A stretch of DNA of 64,000 bases, from positions 124,001 to 188,000 of the forward strand of contig NZ_CP149514.1 of the NCBI RefSeq assembly GCF_045291545.1, in the 5' to 3' direction. The position numbers and the translations under genes are program-made. Below are positions 43,256-52,718 of this stretch, piece by piece (positions within the stretch are counted from its first letter, which is position 1; every line of letters begins with the position of its first letter). The stretch is from Gallaecimonas sp045291545 (lineage in GTDB: Bacteria; Pseudomonadota; Gammaproteobacteria; Enterobacterales; Gallaecimonadaceae). The notes beneath the pieces were generated by a model that was not told the origin of the DNA, did no database searches, and saw only the letters and a list, made by a program, of their open reading frames with translations.

Positions 43256-44114
43256 ATTGCTGGCTGTCCGGGCTGTCGGTAGCACCGTTGAACAGGCCGG
43301 CAACATCCACAGCGTCAAACGCGTATTGCTTACGGCAATATTCACAGTCCATGGCAATTTTGCCGCCTTCTTCGGCGAGCAAGGTGTCAACCTCGGCTTT
43401 CCCCATAGACAGTAGTGCGCCTTCACAGCGCTGGCGTGAGCAGGTACAGGCAAAACGCACCGGCTGTGGGTCGAACAGCCGTACTTGCTCCTGGTGGTAA
43501 AGGCGGTGCAATACCTCGGTCGCCTCCAGCTCCAGTAATTCTTCGGCCTTGATGGTGTCGGTCAGGGTGGTGAGGTGCTCAAAGTCGGCGTCTTCCTTGC
43601 CGGCGGGCATCACCTGCAACAACATGCCGGCGGCTTTATCATTGCCTTCTTGCAGCCATAGCCGGGTAGGGAGCTGCTCGGAGTTGGCAAAGTAGCCTTC
43701 CAGTACCTGGGCCAGGGTATCGCCCTCGAGGCCTACCACGCCCTGATAGCGTTCCCCTTCTTTGGGGGTGATGGTGATCACCAGGTGGCCCTTGCCCACC
43801 TGGGCGTGCAGGTTGCTCTCGGGTACGTCACCCTGATAGCGGGCAACGCCACGCAGCACCTGATCGTGGGTACCGTTGACCACCAGCAGTGTCACCGGGC
43901 CGCTGCCTTGTACTTGCACGGCAATTTCGCCTTCAAATTTCAAGGTGGCGGTAAGCAGGCTGGTGGCCACCATCAGTTCGCCCAGCAGGCGTTTAACGGG
44001 GGCCGGGTAGTGGTGGTTGGCAAGTACGTCGCTGAAGGTCTGGTCGAGCTGTACCAGCTCGCCCCTGACCTGGCCTTCTTCAAAGAGGAAGCGGTACAGC
44101 TGATCCTGGGCCAT
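43254..44114 (-). CDS. hslO: Redox-regulated holdase chaperone Hsp33
   Basis: 286 aa cytoplasmic chaperone switched on by oxidative unfolding. Zinc-binding cysteines C223-x-C225 (FACTCSRQRC) and C257-xx-C260 (DCEYC) form the redox switch at the C-terminus; an extra C230 is present. Full length. Next to hslR, three bases apart, as in E. coli. Confidence 0.96.
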   Translation of the reverse strand: MAQDQLYRFLFEEGQVRGELVQLDQTFSDVLANHHYPAPVKRLLGELMVATSLLTATLKFEGEIAVQVQGSGPVTLLVVNGTHDQVLRGVARYQGDVPESNLHAQVGKGHLVITITPKEGERYQGVVGLEGDTLAQVLEGYFANSEQLPTRLWLQEGNDKAAGMLLQVMPAGKEDADFEHLTTLTDTIKAEELLELEATEVLHRLYHQEQVRLFDPQPVRFACTCSRQRCEGALLSMGKAEVDTLLAEEGGKIAMDCEYCRKQYAFDAVDVAGLFNGATDSPDSQQ

Positions 44115-44117
44115 GGG

Positions 44118-44516
44118 TTACTCCTGGTGTTTGAAATCGCGTAGCTGCCGGCGCTGTTTTTTGTCCGGTTTGCTGTCGGGGTGCGGATTGTACAGGGCAT
44201 TGAGCTTTCGTGCCTCGGCATTTTTGGCTCTTTTTTCGACACTCTGTGTTGTTTCTTCATATAAGGTTTGTGCTACCGCTGCCGGGCCGCGTTTATCGCT
44301 CAGTGCCTGCACTATTACCTCCCGCTCATCAAAGCCGGTGCGCAGCAATATGCGCGCCCCAACCTCAACCATTTTCGAGGGTTTGGAGCGCTGGCCATCG
44401 TAGTGCACTTTGCCGCCTTCAACTTGCGCCCGGGCAACGGCCCGGGTTTTATAAAAACGGGCGGCCCAAAGCCATTTATCAAGTCTTACCCTTGTATCAG
44501 TTTGCTGATCGCTCAT
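44118..44516 (-). CDS. hslR: Heat shock protein 15, ribosome-associated
   Basis: 132 aa. S4 RNA-binding domain at the N-terminus (RLDKWLWAARFYKTRAVARAQVEGGKV) and a basic C-terminal extension (KPDKKQRRQLRDFKHQE). Hsp15 rescues 50S subunits that carry stalled nascent chains. Forms an operon with hslO. Divergent from the type II secretion operon; the 229-base gap between must contain both promoters. Confidence 0.95.
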   Translation of the reverse strand: MSDQQTDTRVRLDKWLWAARFYKTRAVARAQVEGGKVHYDGQRSKPSKMVEVGARILLRTGFDEREVIVQALSDKRGPAAVAQTLYEETTQSVEKRAKNAEARKLNALYNPHPDSKPDKKQRRQLRDFKHQE

Positions 44517-44745
44517 CTTTTCATCACTCCTGCGGCTGGCAAGGCGTATTTGTGTGATGTTTGCCCCGTTTGGGCTATTGCAAGTTGGCGCCCAACTTGC
44601 GACCTTAAGTCATTGATGTGGGGCTGAAGATAAACAGTCACACTTTGATAACACCAAGCGGCGACAATTCTGGCACAATCGGTGCGTTTGATATTGTAAA
44701 GAGGTTACAGCCTCGCGCTAGGGAAAGGCGACAAAACGGGCTGTT

Positions 44746-45636
44746 ATGACAATGACATCGACACATCTACTGACGCGCGCGGGTTCGCTCACCGGCCGCC
44801 TCCCTGAGAAAACAATACGGCGCCTGCTGACACTGGCTCTGGCCGCCGTAGCCATATGGCAACTGGCGGCACTCGTCTGGCAGTGGCTGACGCCATTACC
44901 GAAGCCCGTTCCCTGGGTGCCGACAGCGGCCAGCAGTGCTAATGCGCCAGTGAATTTGTCTGCGCTAAAAGCGCACCCGCTGTTTGGTACCGCCAACAGC
45001 AATAATGCACCGGCTGCTGCGGCCGTGGCCCTGGATGCCCCGCAAACGCGCCTGAACCTGCGCTTGACCGGGCTGGTGGCTGAGAATGAAAACGGCAGTG
45101 GCGTCGCCATTATTGAAAACCAGGGTAAACAGGCCGCTTATCGGGTCGGGGAAACCATTCAAGGCACCGGCGCGGTGGTGAAGCGGATTCTGCCGGACAG
45201 GCTGTTGCTGGAAAACCGTAACCAGACCGAAGCGCTGATGCTCGACGGCAAGCGCTACACGCCATTGGCTACGCCGCCACGCCCTGCTCGTAGCTCTGGT
45301 AAGGCTGATGTCAGCCTGGCGGCCAGCCGCTATGCCCAGCTCATTAAAACCGTACAAACCGACCCGGCGAAACTTAGCGATATGGTGCGTTTTACGCCGG
45401 TTCGCCGGGGCGGCAAGCTGCAAGGTTTTCAGGTTGCGCCTGGCAAAGATGCCGCTTTATTTTTGTCGCTGGGTCTTAAGGCCGGCGACCTTGTCACGGC
45501 CATTAATGGCCATGCCCTGAGCGACCCGGCCCAGGCGATGACCGTGATGAATCAACTGAGCCAGCTCCAGGAGCTGGAGCTGAGCCTGGTCAGGGGAGGC
45601 CAGGACCTCACCATTAACGTGAAGATTGCGCCATGA
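44746..45636 (+). CDS. gspC: Type II secretion protein GspC
   Basis: 296 aa inner-membrane bitopic protein that links the inner-membrane platform to the secretin. One helix at about 26-48, the HR domain about 60-165 (LSALKAHPLFG start, LTGLVAENENGSGVAIIEN), and a C-terminal PDZ domain about 210-296 (GLKAGDLVTAINGHALSD). A second ATG two codons later is equally possible. First gene of a complete gspC-N operon in which nearly all genes overlap. gspO (prepilin peptidase) and gspAB are not here. Confidence 0.95.
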   Translation: MTMTSTHLLTRAGSLTGRLPEKTIRRLLTLALAAVAIWQLAALVWQWLTPLPKPVPWVPTAASSANAPVNLSALKAHPLFGTANSNNAPAAAAVALDAPQTRLNLRLTGLVAENENGSGVAIIENQGKQAAYRVGETIQGTGAVVKRILPDRLLLENRNQTEALMLDGKRYTPLATPPRPARSSGKADVSLAASRYAQLIKTVQTDPAKLSDMVRFTPVRRGGKLQGFQVAPGKDAALFLSLGLKAGDLVTAINGHALSDPAQAMTVMNQLSQLQELELSLVRGGQDLTINVKIAP

Positions 45637-45665
45637 CCGTAACCAACCAGAACAAAGGAAAAAAG

Positions 45666-47741
45666 ATGGTTCGCCGAAACGGCTCGCGGCCGACGCTGGC
45701 TGCTGCATTGATGCTGGCCCTGCTGGCTGGCCCTGTTATTAGCCTGCCGGTTAGCGCCGAGCAAGGCACTTATTCCGCCCAGTTCAAAGATACTGATATT
45801 CATGAGTTTATTTCTACGGCGGCGGCGGTACTGAAAAAGACCATCATTGTCGACCCCTCTGTGCGCGGCAAAATTGATGTGCGCTCTTATCAGCAGATGA
45901 CCGCCAAGGAGTACTACGGCTTCTTCCAGAATGTGCTGGATGTATACGGCTTTGCGGTGGTTGAAATGCCCAATGGCGTGCTGAAAGTCGTTAAGTCCAA
46001 GGATGCTAAAAACGGCGCCATTCCGGTGGTGTCGAAGAACTTCAAGGACAAAAGCGGCGACCAGATGATCACCCGGGTGATTCAGGTGCATAACGTGCCG
46101 GTGCGGGAGCTGTCACCGATCTTGCGCCAGCTGGTCGACAATGCCGGTGGTGGTAACGTCACCCATTACGATGACTCCAATGTGCTGTTGGTTACCGGCC
46201 GCAGCGCCGTGGTAGACCGCATTGACCAGATTGTGCGCCGGGCCGATAAAGCCGGTGATCAGGAAGTGCAGGTAGTGAAACTCAAGCATGCCTCCGCCAG
46301 CCAGGTGGTGGACATGATTGATAACCTCAACAGCAACAGTGGCCGCAACCAGAACCAGCGTAGCCCGCTGGCGGTGAAAGTGGTGGCGGATGCCCGTACT
46401 AACTCGGTGCTGATTTCCGGCGAAGAAAAAGCCCGGGCCCGTATTGCCAAAACTATCCATGAGCTGGATACCGACTCCGGTAACACCGGCAATACCCGGG
46501 TAATTTACCTGCAATACGCCAAGGCCAAAGACATGGTTGACGTGCTCAAGGGCGTGTCGAAATCCATGGAAGCTGATGACCCGAAAAATCAGGGTAAAGC
46601 GGCCACTGCCCGCCGTGGCGATGAGATCTCAATCGAAGCCCACGAAGACACCAACTCACTGGTGATTTCCGGCCAGCCGGACATGATTGACTCGCTGGTG
46701 AAGGTGGTCAACAAGCTGGACATCCGCCGCGCCCAGGTGCACGTGGAAGCGATGATTGTTGAAATCTATGACGGCGACGGCACCGATCTGGGTGTGCAGT
46801 GGGTGTCGAAAAAGTACGGTTTACAGCAGTTTTCTACCGGTAGTTTCCCCAGCCTGACCCGGGTTGGGGCCGCGGCGCTGGCGGCAGAAGGGCAAAAAGG
46901 CACCAGTACGACTATCGTTTCGCAAGATGGCTCCACCACCACCAGTTCAACTCCTGACACCAAGGGCGATTACACCTTGCTGGCGCAGATCCTGGGCAGT
47001 GCCAATGGCGCCATGTGGGGCGTTATTCGCAACGACTGGGGAGCTATCGTGCAAGCGGTCAGTACCGACACCAAGGCCAATATTCTGTCGACCCCGTCGG
47101 TTACTACCCTGGACAACAAAGAAGCCTCCTTTGTAGCCGGTGAAGATGTGCCATTGCTGACCGGCTCCACCCCCAGCTCCAATAACTCCAACCCTTTCCA
47201 GACCATTCAGCGGGAACAGCTGGGTGTGAAGCTGAATGTCACCCCGCAAATCAACAAGGGTGACTCGGTGCAGCTGGATATTGATCAGGAAGTGTCCAGC
47301 CGGGCCGGTAATACACCGGTTGATATCACCTTGAACAAGCGCAAAGTGAAGACCACGGTGATGGTCGATAACGGTGACACCATTGTGCTTGGTGGTCTGA
47401 TTGACGAAGACGTGCAGCAGTCCAAGTCCAAGGTGCCGCTGCTGGGTGACATTCCGTTCTTGGGCAATCTGTTCAGCTCAACGTCGACCTCCAAACGCAA
47501 GCGCACCCTGATGGTGTTCATTCACCCCACCATTGTGCGGGATGCCCAGGGTATGCGTGATCTGAGCCGTGACAAATACAACCTGATCCGTAACGAGCAG
47601 GAAAAACGCCGTGAAGAAGGCATCAGCCTGATGCCGTTTATGGATCAGCCGTCCATGCCGGCCTGGGATGACAGCCTGGCCAAGCCACCGAGTCTGGTGA
47701 AGTACCTGCTGAAAAAACAACAGGCCAAGATGAATGACTGA
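45666..47741 (+). CDS. gspD: Type II secretion outer-membrane secretin GspD
   Basis: 691 aa from the ATG with AAGGA six bases upstream; an ATG at 45633 overlapping the gspC stop adds 11 residues and is also possible through coupling. Signal peptide (ends VSAEQ), then N0 (YSAQFKDTDIHEFISTAA), N1-N3 ring domains (three KH-like repeats, e.g. VIQVHNVPVRELSPIL and VVKLKHASASQVVDMI), and the secretin pore (about 440-630; VPLLGDIPFLGNLF). Short C-terminal tail for a possible pilotin. Confidence 0.95.
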   Translation: MVRRNGSRPTLAAALMLALLAGPVISLPVSAEQGTYSAQFKDTDIHEFISTAAAVLKKTIIVDPSVRGKIDVRSYQQMTAKEYYGFFQNVLDVYGFAVVEMPNGVLKVVKSKDAKNGAIPVVSKNFKDKSGDQMITRVIQVHNVPVRELSPILRQLVDNAGGGNVTHYDDSNVLLVTGRSAVVDRIDQIVRRADKAGDQEVQVVKLKHASASQVVDMIDNLNSNSGRNQNQRSPLAVKVVADARTNSVLISGEEKARARIAKTIHELDTDSGNTGNTRVIYLQYAKAKDMVDVLKGVSKSMEADDPKNQGKAATARRGDEISIEAHEDTNSLVISGQPDMIDSLVKVVNKLDIRRAQVHVEAMIVEIYDGDGTDLGVQWVSKKYGLQQFSTGSFPSLTRVGAAALAAEGQKGTSTTIVSQDGSTTTSSTPDTKGDYTLLAQILGSANGAMWGVIRNDWGAIVQAVSTDTKANILSTPSVTTLDNKEASFVAGEDVPLLTGSTPSSNNSNPFQTIQREQLGVKLNVTPQINKGDSVQLDIDQEVSSRAGNTPVDITLNKRKVKTTVMVDNGDTIVLGGLIDEDVQQSKSKVPLLGDIPFLGNLFSSTSTSKRKRTLMVFIHPTIVRDAQGMRDLSRDKYNLIRNEQEKRREEGISLMPFMDQPSMPAWDDSLAKPPSLVKYLLKKQQAKMND

Positions 47742-49257
47742 CCCGGTATTGACCCCGGACGGCACCCCAGAAGACGCCGCCGAGCTGAGCCCCGAACAGG
47801 AACTGGCCGCTGGCCGGTTACCCTTTGCTTTTGCCAAACGCCACGGCGTACTGCTGGCAGAGGAGCATTTTTACGTGCGCGAAGGGGCGGCGCCGGCAGC
47901 CTTGTTGGAGGCCTGGCGGGCACTGGGGCGCAGCATTGCCCCGACGCTGCTCAACAGCCACGACTTTGAAGAGCAACTGGTTGCCGCCTATCAGCGTGAC
48001 TCCAGCGCTGCCCGGCAATTGATGGAAGACATCGGCGCTGACCTGGACTTAAACGCCCTGGCCGAAGAGCTGCCACAAACCGAAGATCTGCTGGACTCCG
48101 ACGACGATGCGCCGGTGATCCGGCTGATTAATGCCCTGCTGTCTGAAGCCATCAAAGAAGGGGCCTCGGATATTCATATCGAAACCTTCGAACAGGCGCT
48201 GGTGGTACGTTTTCGCGTTGACGGGGTGCTCAAAGAAGTCCTCAAGCCCAGCCGTAAACTGGCCAACCTGCTGGTGTCGCGGATCAAGGTCATGTCGAAA
48301 ATGGACATCGCCGAGAAGCGGGTGCCGCAGGATGGCCGTATCGGCCTGCGTATTGCTGGCCGCGCCGTTGATGTGCGGGTATCGACCATGCCCTCTAACC
48401 ATGGTGAGCGGGTGGTACTGCGTTTGCTGGATAAAAATGCGGTGCGGCTGGATTTGGCCGATTTGGGTATGACGCCATCGGTGCGCGAACCCTTTGAGGC
48501 GCTCATTCGCAAGCCGCACGGTATCATTCTGGTCACCGGCCCTACCGGCTCTGGTAAATCCACCACCCTGTATGCCGGGCTGTCTGATATCAACGCCAAG
48601 GATCGCAATATTCTCACCGTTGAAGACCCCATTGAATTTGACCTCGAAGGCATTGGCCAGACGCAGGTAAACCCGAAAGTCGATATGACCTTTGCCCGTG
48701 GCCTGCGTGCGATTTTGCGTCAGGACCCGGATGTGGTGATGGTGGGGGAAATTCGTGACCTGGAAACCGCGCAAATTGCCGTGCAGGCGTCGCTGACCGG
48801 CCACCTGGTGCTGTCGACTCTGCACACCAATACCGCCGCCGGTGCCATTACCCGTTTAGAAGACATGGGCGTGGAGCCGTTTTTGATCTCCAGCTCACTG
48901 CTGGGGGTGTTGGCGCAGCGGCTGGTGCGGCGGCTGTGCCCGGCCTGCCGGGAGCCTTATCAGGCATCCAAGGCCGAACGGGAGCTGCTGGGTGTTGAAG
49001 ACAAAAAACTCACCCTGTATCACCCGCGTGGTTGTGAACACTGCAATCAAACCGGTTATCGCGGCCGTACTGGCATCCATGAATTTATCGTCATTGATGA
49101 GAAGCTGCGCGAGCTTATTCACAACGGCAGAGGCGAGCAGGCGCTGGTCAAACAGGTGCGCAAAGTGGTGCCCAGCATTCGTGACGACGGTTTCAGTAAA
49201 GTGCTGGCGGGTGTCACTTCCCTTGAGGAAGTGCTGCGTGTGACCCGGGAGGACTGA
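47734..49257 (+). CDS. gspE: Type II secretion ATPase GspE
   Basis: 507 aa cytoplasmic motor for the pseudopilus. N1E domain at the start, Walker A GPTGSGKS (269-276), Asp box LTVEDPIEF, Walker B VVMVGEIRD (334-342), His box HLVLSTLHTN. A zinc module C402-xx-C405 ... C434-xx-C437 typical of GspE. Overlaps gspD by eight bases and gspF by one (TGATG). Confidence 0.97.
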   Translation: MTDPVLTPDGTPEDAAELSPEQELAAGRLPFAFAKRHGVLLAEEHFYVREGAAPAALLEAWRALGRSIAPTLLNSHDFEEQLVAAYQRDSSAARQLMEDIGADLDLNALAEELPQTEDLLDSDDDAPVIRLINALLSEAIKEGASDIHIETFEQALVVRFRVDGVLKEVLKPSRKLANLLVSRIKVMSKMDIAEKRVPQDGRIGLRIAGRAVDVRVSTMPSNHGERVVLRLLDKNAVRLDLADLGMTPSVREPFEALIRKPHGIILVTGPTGSGKSTTLYAGLSDINAKDRNILTVEDPIEFDLEGIGQTQVNPKVDMTFARGLRAILRQDPDVVMVGEIRDLETAQIAVQASLTGHLVLSTLHTNTAAGAITRLEDMGVEPFLISSSLLGVLAQRLVRRLCPACREPYQASKAERELLGVEDKKLTLYHPRGCEHCNQTGYRGRTGIHEFIVIDEKLRELIHNGRGEQALVKQVRKVVPSIRDDGFSKVLAGVTSLEEVLRVTRED

Positions 49258-50477
49258 TGGCCGCCTTTGAATACGTGGCTCTGGATGGCCGCGGGAAACA
49301 AAAAAAAGGGCTGATTGAAGCAGACACCGCCCGCGGCGCCCGCGGGCTGCTGCGTGAACAGGGTCTGATGCCGGTCAGCCTGGAAGCCACAGTACAAAAA
49401 GAGCAGGCGCAGGGCCGCAGCAAAGGCTTTAGCTTTGCCCGCAAGGTGTCGGTGCCTGATCTGGCCTTGATCACCCGCCAGTTAGCCACACTGGTGCAAT
49501 CGGCCTTGCCGCTGGAAGAGTGCCTCAAGGCGGTGGCTGAACAAACGGAAAAACCGCGCCTGAAACGGATCTTGCTGTCAGTGCGCTCTAAAGTCGTGGA
49601 AGGTTACACCCTGGCCGATTCCATGGCGGAATTTCCCCACGTTTTTGATGAACTGTTTTGCGCCATGGTCTCGGCCGGTGAAAAGTCCGGGCATCTGGAT
49701 ACAGTGCTGAACCGCCTGGCCGATTACACCGAACAGCGCCAGCAGGTGGGCCAGAAAATTCAGCAGGCGATGATCTACCCGATAGTGCTGACACTGGTGG
49801 CCATTGGCGTTGTTTACCTGCTGCTGACCACAGTGGTGCCGAAAGTGGTTGGCCAGTTTCAGCATATGAACGCCACGCTGCCAGCCAGTACCCGTTTTTT
49901 GATTGCGGCCGCCGACTTTTTGCAGCACTGGGGGCTGTTACTGCTGGCGGGGCTTATCATCGCCGGTGTGGTTTTTTCCCGGGCCATGCTGCGGCCGGGG
50001 TTTCGCACCCGGGTTCATGGCCTGATGATGCGACTACCAATGCTCGGCAAAGTGGTGCGGGGGGTGAATACCGCCCGTTTTGCCCGCACCCTGGCCATTT
50101 GCTCGGCCTCGGCGGTACCGCTGTTGGATGGCATGCGCATCAGTGGCGAAGTGCTTACTAACACCGTCATGCAAGACGCTATCAGTAATGCCACGGCCAA
50201 GGTGCGTGAGGGGGCCAGCCTGCGCCAGGCATTGACCCAGACCAAGCTGTTCCCGCCGATGATGTTGCACATGATCGCCTCCGGCGAGCAGTCAGGGGAG
50301 CTGACCACCATGCTGGAACGGGCGGCCGACAACCAGGATCGGGAATTTTCCAACCTGGTGACCGTGGCTCTGGGGATCCTCACGCCGGCGATGGTGGTGG
50401 GTATGGCCAGCATCGTTTTCTTTATCATTATTTCTATTCTTCAACCCATTTTGGAAATGAACAACATGGTGGCCTAA
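49257..50477 (+). CDS. gspF: Type II secretion inner-membrane platform protein GspF
   Basis: 406 aa. Two homologous cytoplasmic helical domains (about 70-165 and 270-365) and three membrane helices at about 170-195, 222-242 and 375-400. It couples GspE to pseudopilus assembly. Start shares a base with the gspE stop. Confidence 0.96.
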   Translation: MAAFEYVALDGRGKQKKGLIEADTARGARGLLREQGLMPVSLEATVQKEQAQGRSKGFSFARKVSVPDLALITRQLATLVQSALPLEECLKAVAEQTEKPRLKRILLSVRSKVVEGYTLADSMAEFPHVFDELFCAMVSAGEKSGHLDTVLNRLADYTEQRQQVGQKIQQAMIYPIVLTLVAIGVVYLLLTTVVPKVVGQFQHMNATLPASTRFLIAAADFLQHWGLLLLAGLIIAGVVFSRAMLRPGFRTRVHGLMMRLPMLGKVVRGVNTARFARTLAICSASAVPLLDGMRISGEVLTNTVMQDAISNATAKVREGASLRQALTQTKLFPPMMLHMIASGEQSGELTTMLERAADNQDREFSNLVTVALGILTPAMVVGMASIVFFIIISILQPILEMNNMVA

Positions 50478-50492
50478 CCACCGGGAGTCGAT

Positions 50493-50924
50493 ATGAAAAA
50501 ACAACAAGGCTTTACGCTGATTGAAATCATGGTGGTGGTGGTGATCATTGGCATGTTGATCGCCATCGTTGCCCCCAATGTGCTGGGCAACAAAGACAAG
50601 GCCATGGTGCAAAAAGCGGTAGCGGATATCAGCGGCCTGGAGTCAGCGCTGGAAATGTACTACCTCGACAACAGCACCCTGCCGACCACTGAGCAGGGCC
50701 TGCAAGCGCTGGTTGAAAAACCGGTGCCGGCGCCGCGTAACTGGCGCGATGGTGGCTATATCAAGCGCCTGCCCAAAGATCCCTGGGGCCGTGACTACAT
50801 CTACCTGAACCCGGGCGAGCACGGTAAATACGACCTCTTTACCCTTGGTGCCGACGGCCAGGAAGGGGGCAAGGATCTTAATGCAGACATTGGTAACTGG
50901 AACCTCAAGGACTTCCAGAAGTAA
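50493..50924 (+). CDS. gspG: Major pseudopilin GspG
   Basis: 143 aa. Type III leader KKQQG|FTLIEIM with the cleavage-site glycine and Glu5, and a hydrophobic helix. The C-terminal domain has the GspG calcium-loop region (GVEQGLQALVEKP-type, DPWGRDYIYLNPGEHG, FTLGADGQEGG). Forms the pseudopilus shaft. Good ribosome site (GGGAG). Confidence 0.97.
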   Translation: MKKQQGFTLIEIMVVVVIIGMLIAIVAPNVLGNKDKAMVQKAVADISGLESALEMYYLDNSTLPTTEQGLQALVEKPVPAPRNWRDGGYIKRLPKDPWGRDYIYLNPGEHGKYDLFTLGADGQEGGKDLNADIGNWNLKDFQK

Positions 50925-50926
50925 CC

Positions 50927-51631
50927 ATGTCGGTACCGGCGAGCCGCGGTTTTACCCTGATTGAAATACTGGTAGTGCTGCTGCTGGTGGGGTTGATGGT
51001 GTCCATGGTGACCTTGTCCATGGGCGGCCACAATGCCGGCACGCTGGTACAGCAGGCGACAGAACGCTGGCAGGCGCGGCTGCAGTTGCTGCATGACGAA
51101 GCGATCATGCGCTCTGCCGTATTGGGCATCAAGTTTCGCCATGACGGCGGCATTGAAGTGATGCGCTACGACCCCAATGCCGCGGCGCCGGGCAGTGAAG
51201 AAGACAGCGATGGCCCGAAAGGTGCCTGGGTGGCTCTGAACGACGATGGCGTGCTGAAAAACTGGCAGAGCCAGCCGGCCATCCACGGCAGCTTGCAACT
51301 GGACGGCCTGGATCAGGGCGAAAGCCTGATCCCGGAAGATGCTCTGGCCCAGCAGGATGACAACAACAGCAACGACCGGGATAAAAAAGCCAAACGCCTG
51401 ACCCCGCATCTGTTCTTTTTACCCTCGGGGGAAGTGCTGCCGTTTCGGCTGTGCTTGTATCGAGTCTATGACCGGGCCCGGCAAAATGGCCCGGACGGTG
51501 ATACGCAAGTATTGGCTGGCGGCAATCCCAATGACTACGCGGCCCGCTGTATCAAGGGCATGGCCAGTGGCCAGCTGAACATTGACGACACCGAGGCGGC
51601 GCCGTGGTCTGACGGGGCGGTGTCATGGTAA
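50927..51631 (+). CDS. gspH: Minor pseudopilin GspH, unusually long
   Basis: 234 aa, against about 170-200 in most relatives. Leader ASRG|FTLIEILVV. The extra length is in acidic, low-complexity inserts (about 82-100, PGSEEDSDGPKG; about 145-166, LAQQDDNNSNDRDKKAK) and a longer end (PDGDTQVLAGGNPNDY). GspH joins the tip complex to the shaft. Start two bases after the gspG stop; stop overlaps gspI. Confidence 0.9.
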   Translation: MSVPASRGFTLIEILVVLLLVGLMVSMVTLSMGGHNAGTLVQQATERWQARLQLLHDEAIMRSAVLGIKFRHDGGIEVMRYDPNAAAPGSEEDSDGPKGAWVALNDDGVLKNWQSQPAIHGSLQLDGLDQGESLIPEDALAQQDDNNSNDRDKKAKRLTPHLFFLPSGEVLPFRLCLYRVYDRARQNGPDGDTQVLAGGNPNDYAARCIKGMASGQLNIDDTEAAPWSDGAVSW

Positions 51632-51993
51632 AGGCCGGTGCCGAGCGCGGTTTCACGCTGATTGAAGTGCTGGCAGCCATGGCCATCTTTGCCATTGCTG
51701 CCATTGCGGTGATCAACGCCACCACCGCCAACATTCACAGCTTGTCGGTACTGGAGCAAAAAACCTTTGCCGACTGGGTGGCCAGCAACAAGCTCAATGA
51801 TGTGCAGTATCAGAAGCTCGACGATGGCGCCTCTGGTGTCGAAAAGCTCGCTGGCATTGACTGGCACTGGCGTATCAAGAAACTGAAAACCCCCGATAAC
51901 GGCTTTTATGCACTGGAAGTGTCTGTTTCCCGCCATGCCGATTTCAGCCAGCCCGAAGCCGTAGAGCGGCTCTATCTGGAGTCCGGCAAATGA
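51625..51993 (+). CDS. gspI: Minor pseudopilin GspI
   Basis: 122 aa. Leader KAGAERG|FTLIEVLAAMAIFAIAA; conserved LADWVASNKLNDV-type region (here FADWVASNKLNDVQ). Core of the I-J-K tip complex that starts pseudopilus assembly. Overlaps gspH by seven and gspJ by four bases. Confidence 0.95.
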   Translation: MVKAGAERGFTLIEVLAAMAIFAIAAIAVINATTANIHSLSVLEQKTFADWVASNKLNDVQYQKLDDGASGVEKLAGIDWHWRIKKLKTPDNGFYALEVSVSRHADFSQPEAVERLYLESGK

Positions 51994-52718
51994 GCCTTTA
52001 CCCGCGCCAGCGTACGCCAGGGGGCAAAGCGCAAGGCTTTACGCTCATTGAAGTCTTGGTGGCCATGGCGATTTTTGCCTTTATTGGCCTGGCCGCCTAT
52101 CAGGTGCTCAATCAGGTGATGACCGCCGACAAGCGCAGCGAATCAGCGTCCGCGCGCCTGGCGCAGTTGCAGCAGGCGATGCTGACCATCGAGCGCGACA
52201 TGCTGCAACTGACCAACCGTACGGTGCGCTTCCCCGATGGCGAAAAACAACAAGCGGTGCTCAAAGGCGGTTATCAGTTGCTAGGAGGCGATGGTGACGC
52301 GGTGATTTTTACCCGCCGCGGCTGGCAGAACCCCGGCGCTATCTTGCCCCGCAGTGAAGTGCAGCTGGCCAGCTACCACCTCAAAGACCACCAGCTGATC
52401 AAGCAATATTACTTTTATCCGGACCCGGAAGTTGGCCGTGAACCCCAAACCATGGTGTTGCTGACCAAGGTATCGGCATTTACGGTGCGCTACTTCGACG
52501 GCAAAAGCTGGCTGAAAAGCTGGTCGGCGGGGACTTTGCCTGTGGCGATATCCCTGACGGTGACACTCAAGGACTATGGCAAGATTGAACGGCGCTTTGC
52601 CATTGCCGGTGGTCAGGGCGTGCGCCAGCGTGGCCGCCAGCAACAGACGCCGGCCGATGGCAGTAACAGCCCACGTACGGCCCGGCAGCCTGTGCCCAAT
52701 GGCAAGGGGGGCCTGTGA
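51990..52718 (+). CDS. gspJ: Minor pseudopilin GspJ
   Basis: 242 aa. Leader GKAQG|FTLIEVLVAMAIFAFIG preceded by a basic segment; globular domain with LERDMLQLTNRTVR-type helix (here IERDMLQLTNRTVRF). A proline and glutamine-rich tail (residues about 215-242) is longer than usual. Part of the I-J-K tip. Confidence 0.95.
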   Translation: MSLYPRQRTPGGKAQGFTLIEVLVAMAIFAFIGLAAYQVLNQVMTADKRSESASARLAQLQQAMLTIERDMLQLTNRTVRFPDGEKQQAVLKGGYQLLGGDGDAVIFTRRGWQNPGAILPRSEVQLASYHLKDHQLIKQYYFYPDPEVGREPQTMVLLTKVSAFTVRYFDGKSWLKSWSAGTLPVAISLTVTLKDYGKIERRFAIAGGQGVRQRGRQQQTPADGSNSPRTARQPVPNGKGGL

